This document shows, piece after piece, positions 10,856 through 20,473 of a stretch of DNA of 64,000 nt. The stretch comes from Macrolepiota albuminosa. Its lineage: Eukaryota > Basidiomycota > Agaricomycetes > Agaricales > Agaricaceae. The DNA is taken from NCBI GenBank assembly GCA_027475525.1, contig JAMWFC010000090.1:1984001-2048000 (forward strand), written 5' to 3'. The notes under the pieces were generated by a model. It did not search any database and was not told the origin of the DNA. It worked only from the letters and a program-made list of their open reading frames with translations. Made by a program: the position numbers and the translations under genes. Each line of letters starts with the position of its first letter. Position 1 is the first letter of the stretch.

Positions 10856-12121
10856 ATGACCCAACCAGCCCCCTCAGACACTCCCCTGGACGCTTCTGCC
10901 CCTCAGGATGATGCCTGGGGTCGCTTGCTTGCTCTGGAGACTCAGGTGCAGACCACTCAAGCTTCCCTCACCCTCCACACCACCGAACTTGCTGGATTAC
11001 GTCAGGCCACAGACACTATCTCCCATTCCCTTCAGGCCCTCTTAGAGCGCCTCCCTCTCACTCCTACCCCTCTCCAGGCACCTCCAGTTAGGGCTGGCAC
11101 ACCCCCAGTCCCTCGCTTTGGGGCCTCCCCCCCAGTTCATGCCAATATTCCTCGCCCAGCACTCCCAGACGCATTCAATGGTGACCGAGCGATAGGCGAG
11201 CGTTTCCTGCAGTCCTGCATCACCTATATTCAGCTCAGTGGTGAGGCTTTCCCCTCTGACGCTCTCAAAATCGCTTGGGTTCTTTCTTACATGAAGTCTG
11301 GGCGAGCTTCAACATACGCGCTACGAGTCTTTCGACGTCCTGGAGGAGTAGAGAGTTTTGGAAGTTGGGATCAGTTTGAGAAGGAGTTTCGGACAGAGTT
11401 CTTCCCCTTGGACCCTGCTAAGGTGGCAGCCCTCACTCTCCGAGATCCTCATCGATATGGGCAGGGGAAGCGGACCCTAGATGAGTACATCGACTCCTTC
11501 AGAGCTCTTGCTGAACAGGCCTGTTATCTGGATGGTCTTCAGCTCTGTCTCACCTTCCGAGATGGCCTCCTTCCCTCTCTCATGGATCAGATCGACAGCA
11601 TGGCTGAGGGACGACCTGATGACACGAGTATCGAGACCTGGTATCAGGTAGCACGTGATCAGTGGCAGCTCATGGAGTTACGACGTGAGCTCCACCGTGG
11701 AACTGCCCCTCGCTCCACTCCACAGGCATCCTTTTCTGCTCGTCATCCCATCCAGCCTTCCCTTCCATTTCGTGCTCCACCCCCAGCTCAGGTACCTGCA
11801 GCACGTCCTCTTCCTTTTGGAGTACCTATGGATGTCGATGCCTCTCGTCAACGTTCCTCCCTTCCTCTCCTCTGCCGTCGCTGTGGAAAGCCTGGTCACT
11901 TTGCTCGGTATTGTCCCCAGGGGTTAGAGGTGCGCTATCTCTCAGCTTCAGAGCAGGAGGAGCTCCTTCTCCAGCTCCTTGCTGCCCGAGACGTTCAAGG
12001 AAACCCCTCCCCAGATGTACAGACTGAAGCAGAACCCCTGGAGGAGTCCTTGGGTCCTGTGGAAGCTGTAGCAGAACCATCGGATGGGTCCTTTGGTTCG
12101 GCAGGGGAGGGTTTTCAATAG
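10856..12121 (+). CDS. Gyp-C Gag (421 aa)
   Basis: Intact Gag ORF. A coiled-coil-like heptad region occupies roughly residues 20-70, followed by a Pro-rich linker. The capsid domain spans about residues 100-270, and a CCHC zinc knuckle CRRCGKPGHFARYC lies near residue 342. The acidic C-terminus ends at TAG 12119-12121. The first Met after the PBS was chosen as start. Pol follows in the -1 frame, and a slippery heptamer at 12109-12115 sits just before the stop, so Pol is probably made as a Gag-Pol fusion by frameshifting. Confidence 0.93.
   Translation: MTQPAPSDTPLDASAPQDDAWGRLLALETQVQTTQASLTLHTTELAGLRQATDTISHSLQALLERLPLTPTPLQAPPVRAGTPPVPRFGASPPVHANIPRPALPDAFNGDRAIGERFLQSCITYIQLSGEAFPSDALKIAWVLSYMKSGRASTYALRVFRRPGGVESFGSWDQFEKEFRTEFFPLDPAKVAALTLRDPHRYGQGKRTLDEYIDSFRALAEQACYLDGLQLCLTFRDGLLPSLMDQIDSMAEGRPDDTSIETWYQVARDQWQLMELRRELHRGTAPRSTPQASFSARHPIQPSLPFRAPPPAQVPAARPLPFGVPMDVDASRQRSSLPLLCRRCGKPGHFARYCPQGLEVRYLSASEQEELLLQLLAARDVQGNPSPDVQTEAEPLEESLGPVEAVAEPSDGSFGSAGEGFQ
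12109..12115 (+). promoter_or_regulatory. Gyp-C -1 ribosomal frameshift heptamer G GGT TTT
   Basis: In Gag phase the codons read GAG GGT TTT CAA TAG. G GGT TTT fits the X XXY YYZ rule, and a -1 slip enters the pol frame, which has no stop between here and the pol ATG at 12130. Confidence 0.68.
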
Positions 12122-12129
12122 AGCAACGG

Positions 12130-15100
12130 ATGAGTTGTACGCCTCCGCCGCCTGGTGCTAATCAGTTTACATGTCAATCAGTAGAGTCTTCTAATGTATT
12201 GCTCCCTACTCCTGATTCTCTGACTGAAACTGTAAGCACCCCCTCCGACGTACAAAATACCCCCTTGGTCCAAGCCTCCGCTAAGACTTCTTCTCCTCCT
12301 TCTCCTGTCCGACGACCACGTGTCCCAGCTTGGGAACGACGCCTTCCCCGTCGCTATGTTGTTGCTTCTACTCCCTCTCCCAACTCTCTGCGTCTGAATG
12401 TGGAGATTGAGACAACTGACACTCAGCAGACTCGAAGCGTCATAGCTCTCTTGGACAGTGGTGCTACTGGACTCTTCCTAGACACCCGTTATGTGGAACA
12501 ACACCGGCTCACTACCCGTCCCCTCTCTCACCCTATTCCAGTCTATAACATTGACGGTACGCTCAATGAAGCTGGATCCATCCGCTCAGTGGTGGATTTA
12601 GTCCTTCGTTATCAGACTCATTCTGAGCGTGCAGTCTTTGCAGTTACCAGCCTAGGAAAGCAGGACATGATACTTGGGTTCTCCTGGCTGCGTGATCACA
12701 ATCCTGAGATTGACTGGGCCAAGGGTAAGGTGAGCATGAGCCGCTGCCCTCGACGGTGTTCCACATGTGCTAAGGAAGTGAGAGAGGAGCGCAGAGAGTC
12801 AGTCCGTGAGCGTGCTGCTATCCGGGCTTGCCGAGTTGGACACCTCCCCTTTGCAGACCTTGACCTACTGGATCCTCCTCCCTTGGCGTTCCCTTATAGA
12901 GAGGCCCTCTATGAGGACGTTCGAGGTGTAGTGAGTGAAGCCCAGATGGAAGATGGACGCGAGGGTGAATTTGGATGCGCTCCTGACCCAGAGTCTCCAG
13001 ACGAGGCTATCGAGACAGGTGATAGGATTTATGCAACTACGTTACGACCTCCACCAACTGTAGCAGAGATCAGAGCTAGCCAAACTACCTCCCAGCGGCT
13101 AGCTCAGGCATTTGCTGCCAACTCTGCTCCTAAGTCGTTCCGAGATGCGGTTCCTCATCACCTGCAAGACTTTGAGGATGTTTTCTCTAAGGCATCATTT
13201 GACTCCCTGCCAGAGCGTAAGCAGTGGGACCATGCAATTGAGCTTACACCCAATGCTGAGCCCTCTAGCTGCAAGGTCTACCCACTCTCTCCCAGAGAAC
13301 AGGATGAGCTTGATGCCTTTTTGCAGGAGAATTTAGACTCTGGTCGCATCCGTCCCTCAAAGTCTCCGATGGCCTCTCCAGTCTTCTTCATTAAGAAGAA
13401 GGATGGATCTCTACGTCTGGTTCAGGACTACCGAGTCTTGAATGCAATGACTGTGAAGAATCGCTACCCCTTACCACTCATTTCAGAGCTTGTCAACAAC
13501 CTCCGAGGTGCGCGCTACTTTACCAAGTTGGATGTCCGCTGGGGCTACAACAATGTGCGCATCAAAGAAGGAGATGAGTGGAAGGGAGCATTCCGAACAA
13601 ATCGTGGACTCTTTGAACCTCTGGTAATGTTCTTTGGCCTCACTAATAGCCCTGCCACCTTCCAGACCATGATGAACAACATTTTCCGAGACCTCATAGC
13701 GGAAGGTGTTGTGTGTGTATACCTCGACGATATTCTCATCTATACCAAGACTCTAGAGGAGCATCGTCGGATTACACGCATCGTACTGGAACGTCTTCGC
13801 CAGCACCAGCTCTATCTTAAGCCAGAGAAGTGTGAGTTTGAGCAGACTAAGGTTGAATATCTTGGACTGATCATCTCTCATGGAATGGCTGAGATGGACC
13901 CAGTCAAGGTGGCTGGTGTAGCGGAGTGGCCAGAGCCTAAGAACAAGAAGGAGGTTCAGGCCTTCCTGGGTTTTACCAACTTCTACCGGAGGTTTATTCA
14001 GGATTTCTCACACCATGCCCGGCCCCTCTTCGATCTCACCACTAAGGACACTCCTTGGCACTGGGATGCAGCACAGCAGACAGCCTTTGATGCCCTCAAA
14101 CAGGCAGTCACTTCAAAGCCTGTCCTTATATTCCCAGATGATGACTCTCCCTTCCGTGTCGAAGCTGATAGCTCAGATTTTGCTACTGGGGCCGTTCTCT
14201 CTCAACAGTCAAGGGAGGATGGTAAGTGGCATCCTGTGGCTTTCTACTCCAAGAGTCTCAATGCCGTGGAGCGAAATTATGAGATCCATGACAAGGAGAT
14301 GCTAGCTATCATTCGGTCATTTGAGGAGTGGCGACATTTCCTTGAGGGTGCCAGGCATAAATTCGAGGTGTGGACTGATCACAAGAACTTAGAGTACTTT
14401 CGGACGGCCAAGAAACTCAACCGCTGACAGGCTCGATGGTCCTTGTATCTGGCCAACTTTGACTTCTCTCTGCATCACAAACCGGGACGGAGCATGGGTA
14501 AGCCAGATGCGCTTTCTAGGCGAGCAGACCATGGTTCAGGAGCTAGTGACAATGACAATATTGTACTTCTGAAGCCAGAACTATTTGCTATCCGTGCTCT
14601 AGAAGGTGTGGTTGGCCAGGGAGAAGAAGTGAGCATCCTTCGAGACATCCGACGAGGTAACCGGGAGGGCGCTCAAGAAGATCTGGTAGCTAAGGCTGCC
14701 ATGGCCTTGCATGCTCGAGAGAAAGCTGGAGTGAAGTCTGTCCGCACCGACGAGTGGTCTCTGGAGAATGGTCTTCTCACCTTCCGGGGACGCATTTATG
14801 TTCCCAACCTGCCAGACCTCCGGAGGCGGATTGTGGAGCAGCATCATGACTCTCGAGTTGCAGGACATCCTGGCAGATGGAAGACACTGGAGCTGGTTTC
14901 GCGGAATTACTGGTGGCCTCAAATGTCACGGTATATTGGCTCTTACACCTCCACCTGTGATCTTTGCCTTCGGACTAAGCCTCGTCGTCAGCCTCCTATG
15001 GGACAGCTTCATCCATTGCCTATCCCAGCTGAGCGTTGGAGTGTGGCCTCAGTAGACTTCATTGTTGAGTTACCTGATTCTCATGGATATGATGCGATCA

Positions 15101-16188
15101 TGGTGGTAGTGGATCTCTGTGGCAAGCGTGCTCATTTTATTCCAACACACACTACTTGCTCAGCCATGGGCGCTGCCAATCTGTACCGGAAGCATGTCTG
15201 GAAGCTCCATGGGTTGTCAGATGCTTATGTCTCAGACCGCGGACCTCAGTTTGTGGCAGAGTTTACGAGAGAACTGTATCGCCTCCTCCATGTCAAACTC
15301 CACACCTCCACAGCCTACCACCCCCAGTCTGATGGCCAGACTGAGCGTGTCAACCAGGAGCTAGAGCAGTATCTCCGGCTCTTCTGCAATGAACGACAGG
15401 ATGACTGGGACAATCTATTACCAGAGGCAGAGTTCCAGTACAACAACCGTGTACACGCTGCCACCCAGATGTCTCCTTTCCTTCTAGATACTGGTCGACA
15501 TCCTCGGATGGGATTTGAGCCTCGTGGACGACCTTCAGAGAATGAAGCAGTCAATGAGTTCATAGATCGGATGAAGGCAGCCCAGGAGGAGGCCAAGGCA
15601 GCTTTAGCTAAGGCAAAGGATGACATGGCCCGCTACTACGATCGTGGACGAACTCCAGCCCCCAAGTACAAGCCTGGAGATCGAGTCTACCTGGATGCCT
15701 CTGACATTGCCACTACCCGACCTTCTCAGAAGCTCTCTCACCGTCGTCTAGGCCCCTTCCCTATAGTAAGACAGGTAGGCCCACTTGCCTATCGACTCAA
15801 GCTGCCTAGTGGAATGAGTCGACTCCATCCAGTCTTCAATGTGGTGAAGCTTTCTCCAGCCCCAGAGGATCCAATTCCAGGTCGACGTCCACAGCCACCT
15901 CCACCACCAGTTCTGGTAAACAACCAAGAAGAGTACGAAGTGGAGCGGATCCTAGACAGCCGACTCTTTAGGAATAAGCTTCAGTTCAAGGTCAAGTGGA
16001 AGGGCTATGGAATCAAGGACGTTTCCTGGGAGCCACAAGAGAATGTCCATGCCCCTGCCTTGGTCCGGGAATTCTATCAACAGCATCCTGATGCTCCTCG
16101 GGCAATCAGAGGCCTCTATTCTCTTTCCAAAGTAGACCAGGCCATCCAGAACTACTTCTATCCAGCACGTCGAGACGCCGCACTCTAG
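12130..16188 (+). pseudogene. Gyp-C Pol (1,352 codons, one in-frame TGA)
   Basis: Polyprotein in domain order. Protease has LLDSGATGLFLD near codon 108. RT has the IKKKDGSLR block and the catalytic YLDDI near codon 530. RNase H has ADSSDFATG and TDHKNLEYF. TGA at 14425-14427 falls between RNase H blocks in a CGC TGA CAG context where the family has Arg. The frame is otherwise open: integrase has an HHCC zinc motif near codons 905-945 and the DDE core with SVDFIVEL and SDRGPQF. A C-terminal chromodomain (YEVERILDSR, VKWKGYG, SWEP) lies near codons 1268-1320. The chromodomain would target chromatin carrying methylated histone tails. One transition would restore the frame. Confidence 0.93.
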
Positions 16189-16199
16189 AGGGGGGGTGA
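16187..16199 (+). promoter_or_regulatory. Gyp-C polypurine tract
   Basis: AGAGGGGGGGTGA directly before the 3' LTR, the plus-strand primer site. Confidence 0.85.
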
Positions 16200-16718
16200 T
16201 GTCAGGGGACCCCTCATTCCTTTCTTCTTTCACTCCTTATTTCTTCACTCTCCTTTCATTCACTTCCTTATTTCTTCTACCATTCTCTCATTTTGCTGTT
16301 ACTACTTCTTCAACACTATCTGTTGGTACTATTCTCAACCTTTGAGGTACTCTGGTTCTTTAGCTACCATTTAGACAAGTGTGGGCCCTTCAGCACCGCT
16401 TCCAAACTGCTTATATAAGCTGGAGTTTGCCTTTCTGACTTCTAAAGTCCGGAGTTTTCCTCCCTTGTTTGCACACTTGTTTGGTTAGTCAATTTTCGAG
16501 TTTTTAAGGTTTTGTTGTACTGTACAGTTGTTTCCCACGCTTCAGAGGCCCCAGAAGCGTCCAACCTGGCATAGGGAATCCCCAGACTTGTTCTCTTTGG
16601 ATCTCCCTCTGCCAGGTGAGTAGCTACCTTGATATTGTCAGTATATATTCTAATACACTTTGGATCTCCCTCTGCCAGCTGTGTGACTGAGCCACAGCCT
16701 CTAGAGGTCGCCCTTACA
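16200..16718 (+). repeat. Gyp-C 3' LTR
   Basis: 519 bp, read as identical to the 5' LTR at 10223-10741; TSD GGAAC follows. Confidence 0.96.
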
Positions 16719-16746
16719 GGAACGCCAACAACAGTTCGCGAAGGAG

Positions 16747-16900
16747 CATGACACAGGATTTTTGACCAAAGATGAGTTGAATGTCCTTACCGACCTCGTC
16801 GCTAAGCAAGATAAAGCCTTCGCCATGACACAGGATTTTTGACCAAAGATGAGTTGAATGTCCTTACCGACCTCGTCGCTAAGCAAGATAAAGCCTTCGC
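16747..16900. repeat. 77-bp tandem duplication (16747-16823 / 16824-16900)
   Basis: Adjacent copies near the start of Gyp-B RT. Probable assembly join. Confidence 0.92.
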
Positions 16901-17423
16901 TTGGGAGGACTTGGAACGTGGCAGTCTACGTACAGACTTCTTCCCGCCTGTTGTAATCCCGACCTTTCCTCACGTACCGTGGACTGAGCACAACCAACCG
17001 TTACTACCTGGAATCGAAGCCGAGGTCTGCCAAATCATTAGGACCAAGATACAGGCTGGCGTCTACAAACCCTCTAACAGTTCTTACCACTCCCAATGGT
17101 TTTGTGTCCTCAAAAAGAACGGCAACCTATGCATAGTCCACAGTCTCAAACCGCTGAATAGAGTTACCATACGACACTCTGGTGTACCACCTTTCCCTGA
17201 CCACGTTGCCGAGTCCTTTGCCGGGCGTATTTGTGGTGCCACCCTTGACCTCTACGTTGGCTACAACGAACACCTGATACACCCTTCTTCCCGGGATCTC
17301 ACTACTTTTCAAACTCTGTTTGGCACGTTACGCCTAGTTACCTTGCTGATGGGCTGGACAAACTCAGTCCCCATATTCCATGACGACATCACTTTCATCC
17401 TCCAGCCCAAAATACCGCATAAT

Positions 17424-17577
17424 GTCCTAAGCTTCATTGATGACGTTGGCGTCAAAGGCCCCAAAGACTGGCGACTCGTAAACGGCTTACCGGCGACCCA
17501 GTCCTAAGCTTCATTGATGACGTTGGCGTCAAAGGCCCCAAAGACTGGCGACTCGTAAACGGCTTACCGGCGACCCA
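17424..17577. repeat. 77-bp tandem duplication (17424-17500 / 17501-17577)
   Basis: Adjacent copies that include the FIDDVG catalytic block of Gyp-B RT. Probable assembly join. Confidence 0.92.
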
Positions 17578-18841
17578 TCCTGACAACTCCAACATTTGCT
17601 TAGCGCTATGGGAATTTTTCCAGTTGCTCAATCAAGTTCTCCAACGTATGAAGTATAGCGGTGGAACCTTTAGCGGCCACAAACTTCTCCTTTGCGCGCC
17701 AAGGTTCAAAATACTTGGTCACATCTGCACTCCTGACAGTCGTGTTCCCAACAAGTCTTGCTTAGCACTCCTGGAGCGATGGGGTCCTTGCCACGACTTA
17801 TCAGAAGTTCGCGCCTTTCTTGGTACTATTGGCATTCTCAGGATATTCGTTAAGAACTTTGCCCATCGTGCACATGCCCTTAACTGACTCACCCGCGCTA
17901 ACGAGCCCTTCGAATTTGGGCCAGACCAGGTCACTGCACAACGAGACTTAGTAAAAGCCTTACAAGATGCCAAACCCCTAGTTCCTATCGACTATAGCTC
18001 TGCCGACCCAGTTATCTTGGCGGTGGATACCTCGTACATTGCCGTTGGCTACTTCTTGTGCCAGTGCCTTAGCGACAATCGGAAACAGCAACGCTACAAC
18101 CGCTTTGGGTCTATCACGCTAAACGACAGAGAATCTCGCTACAGTCAGCCTAAGCTAGAGCTTTATGGACTCTTCAAAGCCTTCCAGTCGCTAAAGATGT
18201 ATTTGATTGGCGTGTGAAACCTTATTGTTGAAGTCGACGCTAGGTACATCAAAGGCATGCTGCAGAATCCCGATATCCAGCCGTCCGCTAGTATGAACCG
18301 GTGGGTAGTCGCTATTCTCATGTTTCACTTTGAGTTGGTACACGTCAAGAGCTCTTTCCATGGACCAGATGGACTCTCTAGACGACCACGGCAACCTGGC
18401 AACCCGGCAGTGGATCCACAAGCTGATAACAATTTCGAGGACTGGATCGACAGATTACATGGTTTCGTGCACCTTATACAACAGCCAATCCCCCTACTAC
18501 GACGGCAACAACCTGCTAGTATCCTTCTACATCCCATTGTCCCTTACCGCCCCGAGATCTTTAGCGCACCCCTCACATTCTACATGGCAAGCATCCTTGG
18601 ACAAGACTTGCCTTCAGTAAAAGTCGTACAGGAACCCCTTCCGCTAAGAGAAGACAGCAGAAACTTGACCTACAATGCCATTCCCCGATCCACCAAGGCA
18701 AAGGTGGAAGACAGTCGCTTGTTAATAGTTGAACAATGGATACAAGACCTTAAGCGACCTACAGGCCTTACCGACGAACAGTACGCGACCTTTATCCGAT
18801 ATGCCACTCACTTCTTCTTTACCAACAACCGTCTTTGGTGA

Positions 18842-20064
18842 CGAAATTGAAATGGCGCTCACAAGCTGATCATCAAGCCAGAAAGTCGCTTATGAGTCCT
18901 GCACACTATGCATGATGAGCTAGGACATAGAGGTCTGTATGCTACCCGAGCTTCTCTGCTAGAACGATTCTGGTGGCCACACGCTAGTGCCAACATCGCC
19001 TGGTACATTAGGACTTGCCACCTCTGCCCCAAGTACTCATACCGCCAACCGTTGCAACGCCAGCTCCCCTCTTCAGCAAAATCTACGTCGATACCATGCA
19101 CATGCCCAAATCTGGTCGCTACAAGTACATCATTCAAGGTCGTTGCTCGCTAATCCACTGGCCTGAATTTCGAATGCTTCAAAGAGAAAATACCGAGGCG
19201 GTCGCCAAGTGGCTATTTGAGGACGTCATTTGCCGTTGGGGAGTGCTAAGAGAAATCGTTACGGATAACGGTGTGCCAATCATCAAAGCGCTAACATATC
19301 TCGCCAAGAAATACAACATTCATCACATTCGAGTATCTGGCTACAACAAGCACGCCAATGGCCTGGTAGAGAGACCACACTTTGACATTCGACAAGCGCT
19401 CTTCAAGGCAGTCGATGGCGACGAATCTCGTTGGAGTGAAGCAACATATTCAGTATTTTGGTCGGAAAGAGTTACCATTCGTAAGCGCATGGGTTGTTCT
19501 CCCTATTACGCGGCTACTGGCACCCATCCGTTACTCCCTGCCAACATTATAGAAGCGACCTACCTTCAGCCAGCACCCAACAGTATCTTAGCAACTACTG
19601 ATCTGATTGCCAGACGAGCTATTGATCTCCAGAGAAGGAAAGAAGATTTAGAGTGACTTCACAAGGTAGTCTTTAGCACCCGTTGCCAAGCAGCCCTACG
19701 ATTCGAGACTGAGCATAGCGCTACTATCAAGGATTACAACTTCCCGAGGGGTGCGCTAGTGCTTATGCGCAACTCCAAAATCGAAACCTCATACAACAAG
19801 AAAATGCGCCCGCGCTATCTAGGACCCTTGGTAGTTATCTCTCGTAACCGTGGAGGCGCTTACGTGCTCTGTGAATTAGATGGTTCAGTACTGCATCGAC
19901 CTGTTGCCGCTTTTCGCCTATTGCCATACCTCGCTAGAGAACAAATCGACTTGCCGCTTGAAGCGCTAGATATTGACACCGCCAAGCTGAGAGAACTTGA
20001 AGAAACCGAATTATTGGACGATGATGACTTGCTGACTTTAGTTGAAGAAGAAGAAAATGATTAG
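18842..20064 (+). pseudogene. Gyp-B integrase (broken)
   Basis: Inserts the cDNA into the host genome. The N-terminal HHCC zinc motif starts with HDELGHRGLYATRA and ends CHLCPK near 19030. The catalytic core shows YVDTMHM, IVTDNG (19258-19270 area) and HANGLVERP, giving the three acidic residues. The C-terminal SH3-like part has YLGPLVVISR near 19810-19840 and an acidic tail. TGA near 18850, 18891 and 19654 interrupt a frame that otherwise continues. No chromodomain follows, unlike Gyp-A and Gyp-C. Confidence 0.86.
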
Positions 20065-20473
20065 AAAAGAATATATTGATGAGCTCCCTTTTTCTATTAC
20101 TTATCTTACTTATCCTTCTTGCCAATACTTACTGTACTATATTCCACAGACAATTCCTTACGTAGTCAAGTTGCAGCGCTAGCATGTTGCCAACGCTTAG
20201 CGCTCTGCACAACTCTCGCCAAGGGTTTTTTGCTATGATGATTTACTGAGTGTTTCCCTTTTCCTCAAAAATTTGTCTAAGTCCCTCACCTACAACTCCT
20301 CTTGCTAAAACCTACATTAGAATACTTGCCGCTTGCTTTCTCTTTGCTTTCTTGGCTCTGTGCTGTTGCGCTAACTTAGACTATGGGACTTATCCGAGGC
20401 AGCAAAAATATATAACAAAACGGGCAGTATCAAAAACTATACAGTAAAACGACCTATCTATGCTAAGGTTCGT
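20065..20473. other. Gyp-B spacer between integrase and the antisense gene
   Basis: 409 bp, AT-rich, with no ORF or repeat I can support. It holds the 3' ends of two convergent genes: integrase on plus and the antisense gene on minus. Confidence 0.6.

Larger units (their letters stand above)
10223..16718 (+). mobile_element. Gyp-C: young Ty3/Gypsy chromovirus inserted in Gyp-B
   Basis: 6,496 bp with two 519-bp LTRs that I read as identical, and a 5-bp TSD GGAAC (10218-10222 and 16719-16723). It has a gag ORF, then a pol ORF in the -1 frame with protease, RT, RNase H, integrase and a C-terminal chromodomain. The sequence after the 5' LTR is not a TGG-type tRNA site but an 11-nt match to the LTR, as in self-priming Tf1/sushi elements. 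A single in-frame TGA at 14425-14427 is the only visible lesion, and no 77-bp duplication falls inside it. Confidence 0.96.
16719..18841 (+). pseudogene. Gyp-B reverse transcriptase and RNase H (broken)
   Basis: Resumes the Gyp-B Pol linker after Gyp-C. RT blocks include VYKPSNSSYHSQWF, VLKKNG and the catalytic FIDDVG at 17433-17450, in place of the usual YLDD. The LGHI block and the SEVRAFLGTIG connection follow, then RNase H with VDTSYIAVG, the SRYSQPKLELYGL block and VEVDARYIKG. The same FxDDVG signature and block order occur in Gyp-D, so the two belong to one lineage. TGA codons at 17885-17887, 18215-18217 and 18839-18841 fall at expected Arg positions. Duplications at 16747-16900 and 17424-17577 break the frame. 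Confidence 0.87.
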
